Shown here: piece after piece, positions 51,661 to 59,587 of the stretch
How positions within the stretch are numbered: the first letter of the stretch is position 1
Layout of the letters: each line of letters opens with the position of its first letter
Assembly (NCBI RefSeq): GCF_020148005.1
Contig: NZ_JAGXFD010000001.1
Coordinates: 1,854,392 to 1,918,391 of the forward strand
Reading direction: 5' to 3'
Source of the DNA: Modicisalibacter tunisiensis
Lineage (GTDB): Bacteria > Pseudomonadota > Gammaproteobacteria > Pseudomonadales > Halomonadaceae
Length of the DNA stretch: 64,000 nt
Program-made: the position numbers and the translations under genes
The notes under the pieces: model-generated
Told to the model about the DNA's origin: nothing
Seen by the model: the letters and a program-made list of their open reading frames with translations, nothing else
Databases searched by the model: none

Positions 51661-52347
51661 TCAGGAGCGCCGGCGGCGCTGGCGACGATCCGCGTAGCGC
51701 TTGAGGCCGACCAGCACCACGATGGCGACCGTGATCCCCACCAGCGACCACAGCAGCTCGCCCCGGTTGCTGGCGGTCATCAGCTGTCCCAGCTGGCTGC
51801 CCAGCAACGCCACGCCCGCCAGCCCGGGCACGATGCCCAGCAGGGACCCCAGCATGTAGTCGCGAAAGCGCAGGTGGAAGGCACCGGCCATCATGTTGGT
51901 CAGCGTGAAGGGGGCCAGCGGCAGCAGGTTGACCAGCGTCATGGTGCGCACGCCGCGGCCGGCCAGGTGCTTGGCCAGGCCGTTGAGCCGCTTGCCGCCG
52001 TGGCGCAGCAGCGCGTCGCGCCCCAGGCGCCGCCCCACCCAGTAGGTCACCGCCGAGGCCAGCAGGGTCCCCGCCAGCGAGTAGCCGAAGCCCCACACCG
52101 GCCCGAACATCAGCCCGGTGACGGCGACCAGCACGCTGAGCGGGAACATCAGCAGCGAGGCGCCGATGTAGACGCCGATCACGATCGGCGCCGCCCAGGG
52201 AGAATCGCGCCAGCCGAAGGCGTGGCGGGCCATGGACAGCAGCCGCTCCGGGGCGAGGGCATCCTGCATGGCCAGCCATTGCCAGAGCAGGCCGAGCCCG
52301 GCCAGAACGGTCAGCAGGACGATGACGAGTCCGAGGGATCGGCTCAT
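51661..52347 (-). CDS. TVP38/TMEM64-family membrane protein
   Basis: A 228-aa inner-membrane protein with about five hydrophobic segments. The SNARE-associated/DedA-like signature is present: FPLSVLVAVTGLMFGPVWGFGYSLAGTLLASAVTYWVGRRLGR and LVNLLPLAPFTLTNMMAG. Members may scramble or move lipids; some carry a PLD partner, absent here. A basic tail (KRYADRRQRRRRS) ends it. Start at 52347 (MSRSLG). Confidence 0.88.
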   Translation of the reverse strand: MSRSLGLVIVLLTVLAGLGLLWQWLAMQDALAPERLLSMARHAFGWRDSPWAAPIVIGVYIGASLLMFPLSVLVAVTGLMFGPVWGFGYSLAGTLLASAVTYWVGRRLGRDALLRHGGKRLNGLAKHLAGRGVRTMTLVNLLPLAPFTLTNMMAGAFHLRFRDYMLGSLLGIVPGLAGVALLGSQLGQLMTASNRGELLWSLVGITVAIVVLVGLKRYADRRQRRRRS

Positions 52348-52425
52348 GGAGCGACGTCCGTGGTGGTGGATTCGCGGGCTAGGATACTGGCATCGGCCGC
52401 GCCGGCCAACGCCCGGGCGCCACAA

Positions 52426-52458
52426 AAAGCCCCGGTCGCGCAGGACGGCCGGGGCTTT
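52426..52458 (-). terminator. intrinsic terminator of the betaine/carnitine binding-protein gene
   Basis: On the minus strand AAAGCCCCGG is followed 13 bases later by CCGGGGCTTT and then TTG, giving a ten-base GC-rich stem with a T-run. It starts 15 bases beyond the stop at 52473. Confidence 0.75.
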
Positions 52459-52472
52459 GATGGAGGAGGACG

Positions 52473-53402
52473 TTACAGCGAGAGGGCCTGCTTCACGGCC
52501 GGCCAGGCGGGCTGGCCGTCGGCGGTGGCGACGCCGTCGAGCATGGCCTTGACGCGTTCGGGGTGCTCGTCGATCCACTGGCCGGCGACGTCGTCGGCGC
52601 TCTTCTCCTCGAGGCCGAAGCCGCGAATCATCCAGCTCTGTTCCTCGGCGCTGAAGGTGAACTGGTTGAAGAAGGTCTTCAGGTTGGGGTGGCTCTCGGC
52701 GAAGCCGCTGCGCATCAGGGTCAGCACCTGGCTCTTGCCGTTGTCGGGGCCGAACAGGTCCTTGCTGTCGGCCAGGTAGCGCATCGGCAGCTCAAGGTTC
52801 ATCCAGTGCGGTGTCCAGCCCACCCAGACGATCGGCTCGTGGTTCTGGATGGCGTCCCTGGCGGCGCTGAGCATGCCCACGGTGCTGGTGTCGACGACCT
52901 GCCAGTCGCCCAGCCCCCAGGTGTCGTTGTCGATGGCCTTGTGCAGGATCTCGCTGGCCGCCGAGCCGGCGCCGAAGCCGTAGATCTTGCCCTCGAACTC
53001 GCCGCGATGGGCGTCGAGATCGGCGAAGCTCTGGATGCCGTCCGCGTAGACATAATCGGGCACCGCAAGCGTCATCTGAGCGCCGTCGACGTTGTTGGCC
53101 AGACGCACGATGTCGCCGCTTTCCTCGCGCGGCTTCAGCATGTCCTGCTGGGCCGGCAGCCAGCCGCCGAGGAAAACGTCGAGGTCGCCGGTGCTCATGG
53201 CCTGGTAGATGACCTGCAGGCCCAGTTCCTGGCTTTGCGTGGAATAGCCCAGCGGCGCCAGCAGCTGTTCGGCGATCCGGGTCTTGACGGTGATGCCCGG
53301 CCAGGCGGGAACACCGAAGTCGAGGGTGGCGTCATCGGCCTGAGCGGCCAGGTTGATGCTCAGGGCCAGCGGCAGGGCGGCCAGCAGCGTGCGATGGATC
53401 AT
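52473..53402 (-). CDS. choline/betaine/carnitine ABC-type binding protein (OpuAC/ProX family)
   Basis: A 309-aa periplasmic protein with a signal peptide (LLAALPLALSINLAAQA). Aromatic cage residues expected for quaternary amines are visible in VPAWPGITVKT, FLGGWLPAQQD and IVWVGWTPHWMNLEL. The downstream neighbours contain no permease or ATPase, so it must work with a transporter encoded elsewhere. It ends at a strong terminator. The gene shares direction with the hydroxylase, 68 bases upstream, and carnitine or gamma-butyrobetaine is the likely ligand from context. Confidence 0.87.
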   Translation of the reverse strand: MIHRTLLAALPLALSINLAAQADDATLDFGVPAWPGITVKTRIAEQLLAPLGYSTQSQELGLQVIYQAMSTGDLDVFLGGWLPAQQDMLKPREESGDIVRLANNVDGAQMTLAVPDYVYADGIQSFADLDAHRGEFEGKIYGFGAGSAASEILHKAIDNDTWGLGDWQVVDTSTVGMLSAARDAIQNHEPIVWVGWTPHWMNLELPMRYLADSKDLFGPDNGKSQVLTLMRSGFAESHPNLKTFFNQFTFSAEEQSWMIRGFGLEEKSADDVAGQWIDEHPERVKAMLDGVATADGQPAWPAVKQALSL

Positions 53403-53470
53403 GCGATCTCCTTGTCGTCAGGGTGTCCGGGGCGTCATGACGATGACCGCCATGACGCGGATATGGCTGT

Positions 53471-54640
53471 TCAGCGGCTCAGGACCCGCAGCCGCGACTC
53501 GAGCAGGTCCAGGTCCAGGTAGGTACCCTGCAGGTGCCGCTGGCCGGTGCTCGGGTCGAAGGCCTTGCGGCCGTGCAGGACCCGGCGGTTGTCGAAGGCC
53601 ACCATCTCGCCCGGCTGCAGGGCGAACTCGAGCTGGTGGCGGGGGTCGTGCAGCCGCTGCCAGAAGCGGCGGTAGGCGCCGTACCAGGCGTCGATGCGTT
53701 CCAGCGGCAGGTGCAGGGTGTCGCGGATCCAGTTGTTGAAGCGGATCTCCAGCGGGCGGCCCGCGGCGTCGAGCTGGATGACCGGCGCCCGGATGGCGAT
53801 GTCGTGCTCCTCGTCCTGGAAGCGGAAGTCGATCGGCGTCTCGGCGAGCAGGCGGAAGGCCTCGGGGTCGCTCTCGCGCAGCACCTCGGCCACCGCAAAG
53901 CCGTCGGCGAAGGTGGATTCGCCGCCCTCGGCCTCGTTCTGCAGGCAGTAGAGCAGCTGAATGTCCGGCGGCTGACGCCAGTTGGGCAGATCGGTGTGCA
54001 GGGCCAGCCCGATCGCCGTATAGGCGGCGTTGTTGGGGTTGGGCTTGGAGCGCACGTCGAAGCGGGCGCCGAAGTTGGTGGCGCGCAGCGGGCCGATGCG
54101 CCCGGCCAGGCGGCTGACCTCCTCGTCGGCGATCGGGCCGTCGTCGAGCAGCACCAGGCCATCACGCAGCAGGGCCTCGAGCCAGGCATGCTCGCCGTGG
54201 GTCTGCAGGAAGTCGCGGTGGGCGATACGCACCGGCCGAAAGCCGGCGGCCCAGGGGCGGCGGGCCGGCAGCGGATCGATGGAGGAGTCGCGGCTTTCTT
54301 CCAGACGGCGCTGGAACAGCCAGACCGGATCGAAGCGGCTCTCGTGGCCATCGTTCCAGACGAGCCGCAGCACGCCGTCGTCCACCGTGACCGTCGGCGC
54401 CTCGTCGATGTCGCTTAGCGGTACGAACAGACGTTCGCGGGTCAGCGGGTGGCGGCAGGCACTGCAGGCGCAGTGGTCGCGCAGCCACAGCAGGGGAAAG
54501 TGGCCGCGGGAGCCGTCCGCCCAGTCCACGGTGACGCGAGCGCCGGTCGCCACGGCATCGACGATGGCCGGGCCATCGACATGGGGGGCGAGCTCGCCCA
54601 TGGCCTGTCGGGCGTGTGGCGACGAAAGGGTGGCGCTCAT
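53471..54640 (-). CDS. gamma-butyrobetaine hydroxylase (2-oxoglutarate dioxygenase)
   Basis: A 389-aa Fe(II)/2OG enzyme of the BBOX1 family, which makes L-carnitine from gamma-butyrobetaine. The N-terminal DUF971-type zinc domain is visible as LRDHCACSACRHPLTRER (about 53-70), unlike the gene at 4033. Iron ligands: H-x-D in LHTDLPNW (about residue 215) and VLHGRKAF (about 356), with a 2OG-binding Arg near the end. The second ATG at 54640 has AGGAGG at proper spacing; the first (54643) sits two bases from it. Divergent from a LysR gene, followed by the binding protein. Confidence 0.88.
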   Translation of the reverse strand: MSATLSSPHARQAMGELAPHVDGPAIVDAVATGARVTVDWADGSRGHFPLLWLRDHCACSACRHPLTRERLFVPLSDIDEAPTVTVDDGVLRLVWNDGHESRFDPVWLFQRRLEESRDSSIDPLPARRPWAAGFRPVRIAHRDFLQTHGEHAWLEALLRDGLVLLDDGPIADEEVSRLAGRIGPLRATNFGARFDVRSKPNPNNAAYTAIGLALHTDLPNWRQPPDIQLLYCLQNEAEGGESTFADGFAVAEVLRESDPEAFRLLAETPIDFRFQDEEHDIAIRAPVIQLDAAGRPLEIRFNNWIRDTLHLPLERIDAWYGAYRRFWQRLHDPRHQLEFALQPGEMVAFDNRRVLHGRKAFDPSTGQRHLQGTYLDLDLLESRLRVLSR

Positions 54641-54732
54641 CATGACCTCCTGTGAAGCGATCGGTAGCGAGTAAGGTGAGCAGGGTGCCCGCTGGCCGCA
54701 GCGGCGACAAACGATTAATCTAGGGGCAATGC

Positions 54733-54753
54733 CCAAGCTCTGCTAATACTTGG
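54733..54753. promoter_or_regulatory. candidate LysR operator of the carnitine pair
   Basis: CCAAG-N11-CTTGG (54733-54737, 54749-54753), the length of a LysR T-N11-A dyad, lies eight bases before the regulator start in the 120-base region shared with the hydroxylase gene. It probably controls both. Confidence 0.45.
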
Positions 54754-54760
54754 CTTTTTC

Positions 54761-55648
54761 ATGACCACCCTGCCTCCGCTTCTCTGGCTGCAGGCCTTCG
54801 AGGCCGCCGCCCGTACCCTGAGCTTCACCCAGGCCGGCCAGGCGCTGGGCGTGACCCAGTCGGCGGTCAGCCAGCGCATCCGTCTGCTCGAGGATCGCTT
54901 GGGCCAGAAGCTGTTCGTCCGCCATCCCCGCAGCCTGACCCTGACCCCGGCCGGGCAGGCCTGGCTGCCCAGTGTCCAGGAGGCCTTCTCGCGGTTGAGC
55001 GAGGGTACGGCGGAGGTCTTCGGGCCGCGCAGCGAGGCGCCGGTGACGCTGCGCGCCACGCCGGTCATGCAGCAGACCTGGCTGGCGCCGCGGCTGCTGG
55101 CCTTTCATCGGGCGCACCCGGAGGTGGTGGTGCGGCTGGTGAGCGCAATCTGGCCCGAGGACTTCGGCCCCGAGGGCGCCGACATCGAGATCCGCTACGG
55201 GCGCGGCGACTGGGACGCGGTCACGGCGGTGTCGCTGGGCGGCGAGCACATGCTGCCGGCCTGCGCCCCGAGTGTCGCCGAACGGCTGGCCGAGCCGGCG
55301 GACCTGGCCGGGGAGACGCTGCTCCACGCAGTGGGCTTTGCGGTGGGCTGGCCGGCCTGGCTGGAGCGTGCCGGCATGCCGGACCTGGATCGTCGCTGCG
55401 GATCGCTGCTGTGCGACAGCCAGGTCATGACGCTGTCGCTGGCGGCCCGGGGCGGCGGTGTGGCGCTGACCCATCGGCGCCTGCTGGCGGCCAGGGACGA
55501 CCTGGTGGCGCCGTTCGCGCTCGACGTGCCCAGCGATGAAGGATTCTGGCTGGTACGGCCGACCCGGCGCATCGTGCGCCCCGAGGCGCTGCTGTTGTGG
55601 GAATGGCTGGTCGCCGATGGGAGTCCCGGCGATGAGGCGCTACGCTGA
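54761..55648 (+). CDS. LysR-family regulator (GcvA-like)
   Basis: A 295-aa LysR protein with the HTH in LQAFEAAARTLSFTQAGQALGVTQSAVSQRIRLLEDRLG, of the GcvA/AmpR branch. The effector domain keeps VMQQTWLAPRLLAFHRAHPEVVVRLVS and DIEIRYGRGDW. The start lacks a ribosome site. Divergent from the hydroxylase gene, so it presumably governs gamma-butyrobetaine/carnitine use. Confidence 0.88.
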   Translation: MTTLPPLLWLQAFEAAARTLSFTQAGQALGVTQSAVSQRIRLLEDRLGQKLFVRHPRSLTLTPAGQAWLPSVQEAFSRLSEGTAEVFGPRSEAPVTLRATPVMQQTWLAPRLLAFHRAHPEVVVRLVSAIWPEDFGPEGADIEIRYGRGDWDAVTAVSLGGEHMLPACAPSVAERLAEPADLAGETLLHAVGFAVGWPAWLERAGMPDLDRRCGSLLCDSQVMTLSLAARGGGVALTHRRLLAARDDLVAPFALDVPSDEGFWLVRPTRRIVRPEALLLWEWLVADGSPGDEALR

Positions 55649-55744
55649 GAGCAAGACAGGGCTATCCAGTTAGAGCATTGTCGCCAGGGGCTGATCCGTC
55701 GACAGGCCTGCGAGGGGGCGCTGTGAACCCTTCCATGGGCGCTA

Positions 55745-55766
55745 CCTACGCCATCCATGGCGTAGG
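55745..55766. repeat. palindromic hairpin CCTACGCCAT-CC-ATGGCGTAGG
   Basis: A perfect ten-base inverted repeat around two bases, embedded in CCATGGGCGCTA..CCCCCTCTTT and 96 bases past the LysR stop. It may end that transcript (CTCTTT follows) or be a dispersed repeat unit. No second copy was seen in the window. Confidence 0.45.
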
Positions 55767-55858
55767 CCCCCTCTTTGACCTGTCCCCGGCGCCCCGCCGG
55801 AGCCAACTGTGATTGCCGTGAAATGCAGAGCCTTGCTGGCAAGCCGGGAGGTGCGGTG

Positions 55859-56437
55859 ATGACGATGTGGAAGACAGCCCTGCGGGGCGCGCCGCTGCTG
55901 GCGGTGCTGCTGTGGCTGGCGAGCCCGGCACAGGCCGCCGATGCCGGCGGCTACCTGCTGGGGGACGGCAACGGCGGCTGGACGGTGCATCGCTTCGAGG
56001 ATCGTCAGGGCCAGGGGGAGTGGCGTTCCGGGGATGGGCGACGCTATCTCCAGCGCGACCCGCAGGGTCGGCAGCGAGAGGGCTGGCATGATCGGCAGCG
56101 AGGCCATGATCGTGACCGGACCCCGTACCGTCGCCATGAGGACTACCGGCGTGACCGGGGCGAGTGGCGGCATCACGACGACCGGCGCTACCGCCATGAC
56201 GAGCGGCGTCGGCGCGATCGCGCGGTCATCCTGCGCCCGGAGGTCGACATCCGCCTCGACGGGCGCCCGGACCTGTCGCCCCGGCGCCGGACGGGCGGAC
56301 CCGATGCCTGTCATCAGGCGCGTCGCGATACCTGGTCGACCGGAGCGGTCGACTGCCCCGATCCCCGGCCGCCGGAAGGCCGGCCCCCGGAGCGCCGGCC
56401 CCCGGAGCGCCGCCAGCACTGGTCGAGTTCGCCCTGA
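55859..56437 (+). CDS. secreted arginine-rich low-complexity protein
   Basis: A 192-aa product with a signal peptide (APLLAVLLWLASPAQA, cleavage about residue 27). After a short GGYLLGDGNGGWTVHRF segment it becomes Arg/His/Asp-rich (EGWHDRQRGHDRDR, RRYRHDERRRRDR) and ends with PPE-RR repeats. No enzyme family seen; similar RcnB-like or stress-related periplasmic proteins exist. ATG at 55859 with GGAGG seven bases upstream. Codon use is normal. Convergent with the lipid-A operon end, six bases apart. Confidence 0.7.
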   Translation: MTMWKTALRGAPLLAVLLWLASPAQAADAGGYLLGDGNGGWTVHRFEDRQGQGEWRSGDGRRYLQRDPQGRQREGWHDRQRGHDRDRTPYRRHEDYRRDRGEWRHHDDRRYRHDERRRRDRAVILRPEVDIRLDGRPDLSPRRRTGGPDACHQARRDTWSTGAVDCPDPRPPEGRPPERRPPERRQHWSSSP

Positions 56438-56443
56438 CGACGC

Positions 56444-58186
56444 TCAGAGGGCCGGACCGCCCGCTCTGGCGGCCTTCAGGGTGGTGGGGGCCTGATACAG
56501 CGGGGCGGCGTCGGCATCGCCCTGACAGTCGGCGAAGGCGGTGCCGGGAATCAGCCACCACAGTTCGCCGTTCTGCTGGCCCAGGTCGCGGGCGCTGGAC
56601 AGGTCGGCGCAGCTCAGTTCCTCCTGCTTGCCCTGGTCGACGAACAGCCAGCGGTGCGTCGGGTCGGACTTCAGCCAGGCATAGGCCCGCTTGAGCTGTG
56701 CCTGTTTCGGGGTCTTGAAGCCGAAATGCACGGTGGGCTGGCGGCTCTGCAGCAGGAATTCCTCGTCGAAGGTGGGCATCGCCAGCCAGGCATCGGGGCC
56801 GGTGATGCCGACCACCTGCTGCATCATGTCGCGCGGCGAGCGGGTGCCGTCGAGGATCTGGTAGCCCCAGGTCGACCACAGCACCCAGAACACCGCCATC
56901 CAGCCGGCGAACACCAGCATGCCGCGACGCGGCTTCAGGGCGTAGAGCAGCGCGCCGGCACTCAGGCCGAGAACGACCCACCAGCCCCAGGGCGACACCC
57001 CGTGTTCGGCGGCCAGGTCGGCCAGCGCCGGCAGGCCCAGCGCGCCCAGGATGCCGGCCAGCAGGAAGATCGTGCCCAGCACGGCGACCAGCGCCGCCCC
57101 CAGCCAGTGCACCCAGCGCTTGCACAGCAGGCCGGGAATCAGCGGCGCCATGGCCAGCACCAGCAGCGGCACGCCCGGCAGCATGTAGACGCCGCGCTTG
57201 CCCGGCGACAGCGAGAAGAAGAACACCAGCAGCACCAGGCCGCTCAACGGCAGCAGCACCCGCGCGTCGAGGCGTCGCAGGCGATGCCACCAGACGCGCA
57301 GCAGCCAGGGAAGCCCCAGGATCAGCGGCAGCCAGGCCCAGGGGATCACCTTGGCCAGGTAGTAGTACCAGGGTTCGAGGTGATGCCAGGATTCGGCGTA
57401 GCGTTCACCGGTCTGCTTGAGCAGGATGTTGTCCCGGTAGGCGGCCAGGGTCGGGTCGTCGCCGAAGGTGGTGAGCAGCACCATGGGCACGACCCACAGG
57501 GCGATGGTGCCGATCACGGTGAGCAGCCCCAGGCCCAGGTCCTTCCACGCCAGTGGCGTCGCCCGGCCGCGCCAGGCGAGCAGCCCCCAGGCCGGCAGCA
57601 TCAGCAGTGGCAGAAAGCCCACGCCCTTGGTGAGCACGCCCAGCCCCATGGCCACGCAGCCGATGTACCACCAGCGTCGCGCCGGCCCCAGCAGGGCGTG
57701 TCGCAACAGCCCGTAGGCGCCCAGGGTGATCCAGAAGGTGACCAGCATGTCGATCTGCGCGGCCTTGGCCTGCAGCACGAACTGCAGCGTGGAGAGCAGC
57801 GCCGCGCCGGCGATGAAGGCGATGCGCCGGCCGTACAGGCGCCGGCACAGATCCATCACCAGCACCAGCGTGCCCACGCCACCGAGCAGCGAAGGGATCA
57901 GGAAGCCCAGGCGCACCGAGCCGGTCAGCGCGATGGAGGCCGCCGAGGCCCACATGAAGATCGGTGGCTTGTCGGGATAGGGCTCGCCGCCGCGGTGGGG
58001 AATCCAGAAGTGCCCGGTATCCAGCATTTCCAGGGCGTTGAGCGCGAAGCGCGGCTCGTCGGCGGGCCAGGGATCGCGCAGGCCGATGCCGATCGCCAGC
58101 AGCACGGTGGCGGCCAGCAGCAGCAAGAGCCAGGTCATGCGCTGCTTGCCGCGAAGGTAGGCGGGACGTTGCATGGGGCGACTCAC
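56444..58186 (-). CDS. ArnT-like glycosyltransferase (GT39/GT83), lipid A modification
   Basis: A 580-aa integral membrane protein with about 12 helices. The first periplasmic loop has DPWPADEPRFALNALEML (the DE motif of PMT/ArnT enzymes) and PDKPPIFMWASA follows. Such enzymes move an aminoarabinose or other sugar from undecaprenyl phosphate to lipid A. GTG at 58186 or ATG at 58174 are both possible starts. Last gene of GT2-LpxB_N-ArnT (leftward operon), regulated by PmrA/QseB-type boxes. Confidence 0.87.
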   Translation of the reverse strand: MSRPMQRPAYLRGKQRMTWLLLLLAATVLLAIGIGLRDPWPADEPRFALNALEMLDTGHFWIPHRGGEPYPDKPPIFMWASAASIALTGSVRLGFLIPSLLGGVGTLVLVMDLCRRLYGRRIAFIAGAALLSTLQFVLQAKAAQIDMLVTFWITLGAYGLLRHALLGPARRWWYIGCVAMGLGVLTKGVGFLPLLMLPAWGLLAWRGRATPLAWKDLGLGLLTVIGTIALWVVPMVLLTTFGDDPTLAAYRDNILLKQTGERYAESWHHLEPWYYYLAKVIPWAWLPLILGLPWLLRVWWHRLRRLDARVLLPLSGLVLLVFFFSLSPGKRGVYMLPGVPLLVLAMAPLIPGLLCKRWVHWLGAALVAVLGTIFLLAGILGALGLPALADLAAEHGVSPWGWWVVLGLSAGALLYALKPRRGMLVFAGWMAVFWVLWSTWGYQILDGTRSPRDMMQQVVGITGPDAWLAMPTFDEEFLLQSRQPTVHFGFKTPKQAQLKRAYAWLKSDPTHRWLFVDQGKQEELSCADLSSARDLGQQNGELWWLIPGTAFADCQGDADAAPLYQAPTTLKAARAGGPAL

Positions 58187-58207
58187 GAAGACGTTGGGGT
58201 AAGGGGG

Positions 58208-58495
58208 TCAGCCCTGGCGGGAGGCTTCGGACTGGCGCGTTTCCCGGCGAATCAGCATGATGTTGCGCAGGTAGATGAACAGTCCCGAGGCCTGGCCGAC
58301 AATGAACACCGGGTCCTGGCGATAGATCGCATAGGCGAGCAGGGTGGTGCCGCCGCCCAGGCTGAACAGCCAGAAGGCCTTGGGCACGATGCTGCGCCGG
58401 GCTCGTTCGCTGGCGATCCACTGGACCAGGAAGCGGGCCGAGAACAGCGCCTGGCCGAGAAAGCCGATGGCGACCCAGATCCATTCTGTCGTCAT
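58208..58495 (-). CDS. LpxB N-terminal-domain-like membrane protein (LAB_N)
   Basis: A 95-aa protein with three hydrophobic segments (WIWVAIGFLGQALFSARFLVQW, AFWLFSLGGGTTLLAYAIY, FIVGQASGLFIYLRNIMLI). It matches the lipid-A-disaccharide synthase N-terminal domain family, short proteins that accompany GT2 and ArnT-like genes and may act as flippase-like partners. The ATG overlaps the GT2 stop in ATGA. Confidence 0.87.
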   Translation of the reverse strand: MTTEWIWVAIGFLGQALFSARFLVQWIASERARRSIVPKAFWLFSLGGGTTLLAYAIYRQDPVFIVGQASGLFIYLRNIMLIRRETRQSEASRQG

Positions 58496-59289
58496 CGCGG
58501 GGAGCCCTCCTGCGGGAGTGTGTCGGTCTCGGCCGACGCCGTGGCGGTGCCCTCGCCGAGACCGAGAATGTCCTGGGCCTGGTCGACCGGCGCCGGCAGG
58601 CGGCAGCGCTTGCGCAGCCACATCACCCCGGCCATGTCGAGCAGGCCGGCCCACAGGCGGTTGTTGAGCCCGTAGTGGGAGTGGCCGGTGCCGCGCGGGC
58701 GATGGTTGACCGGCACCGACACGCAGCGGCCGCCCTGCATCTGGATCAGCGCCGGCAGGAAGCGGTGCATGTGGTCGAAGTAGGGCAGGGTCAGGAAGGC
58801 TCGGCGCTCGATGACCTTGATGCCGCAGCCGGTGTCCGGGGTGGCGTCCTTGAGCAGGGCGGCGCGCACCCGGTTGGCGACCCGCGAGGAGAGCCGCTTG
58901 AGCCAGTCGTCGCGACGGTTGACGCGCTGCCCGGCCACCAGCGTGACGTCGCCCTGGCGGGCGCGGGCCAGCAGGGCCGGCAGGTCGGCGGGATCGTTCT
59001 GGCCGTCGCCGTCGAGGGTGGCCAGCCAGGTGCCGCGAGCCGCATGTGCCGCCTGCCAGACCGAGGTGCTCTGGCCGGCGCTGCGGTCATGATGCAGCGG
59101 GCGCAGGCGCGCGTCCTGCTCGGCACGCCGGGTGAGCATCGCCCAGGTGTCATCCTGCGAGGCGTCGTCCACCACCAGAACCTCGAACGGGGTGTCCGGG
59201 AAGGCGGTGTCGATCTCGTCGAGCAGGGTGGGCAGGTTTCCGGCCTCGTCGCGGGCGGGAATGACAATCGAGAGTAGCGGTGTTGTCAC
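58492..59289 (-). CDS. GT2 glycosyltransferase (undecaprenyl-phosphate sugar transferase, ArnC/DPM-like)
   Basis: A 265-aa family 2 transferase. Seen: SIVIPARDEAGNLPTLLDEI, VVDDASQDDT, TLDGDGQNDPADLP (metal DxD), GIKVIERRAFLTLP. It lacks the C-terminal membrane helices of ArnC; it probably loads a sugar onto polyprenyl phosphate for the ArnT-like enzyme. First gene of the leftward operon, with CTTAAG boxes 49-73 bases before its ATG. Confidence 0.88.
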   Translation of the reverse strand: MTTPLLSIVIPARDEAGNLPTLLDEIDTAFPDTPFEVLVVDDASQDDTWAMLTRRAEQDARLRPLHHDRSAGQSTSVWQAAHAARGTWLATLDGDGQNDPADLPALLARARQGDVTLVAGQRVNRRDDWLKRLSSRVANRVRAALLKDATPDTGCGIKVIERRAFLTLPYFDHMHRFLPALIQMQGGRCVSVPVNHRPRGTGHSHYGLNNRLWAGLLDMAGVMWLRKRCRLPAPVDQAQDILGLGEGTATASAETDTLPQEGSPR

Positions 59290-59337
59290 GGCGGTGAACT
59301 CTTTTCTATCGACGGCAGGGCAGCCTGCCGGATGCGG

Positions 59338-59362
59338 CTTAAGATGGTCTTAAGGTCTTAAG
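59338..59362 (-). promoter_or_regulatory. PmrA/QseB-type box before the lipid A operon
   Basis: CTTAAG (59338-59343), five bases, CTTAAG (59349-59354), two bases, CTTAAG (59357-59362). CTTAAG-N5-CTTAAG is the direct repeat recognised by PmrA and QseB response regulators. It lies 49 bases upstream of the GT2 ATG, with the matching response regulator just beyond. Confidence 0.75.
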
Positions 59363-59513
59363 ACTGTGTATCGGTGCACCGACCCCGGCGGGGACCGAGC
59401 GGACTGGACCCGGCGCCATGCGGGGCAGGGGGAGACGGAGGACGCATTGTTATAGCCGGGTATGATGCCACCGGGCGTCGCCGGGGTACAGGCCCGGGCT
59501 CCGCGGTCCGGCG

Positions 59514-59530
59514 CTTAAGTCACCGTTAAG
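59514..59530 (+). promoter_or_regulatory. PmrA/QseB-type box before the two-component operon
   Basis: CTTAAG (59514-59519), TCACC, GTTAAG (59525-59530): the same direct-repeat layout with one mismatch, 57 bases before the response-regulator ATG, suggesting autoregulation. Confidence 0.7.
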
Positions 59531-59587
59531 GAAAGCGCTCGATGCTGGGTTGCCTGTAATCAATACGCCGGGAACAATAGGATACGC

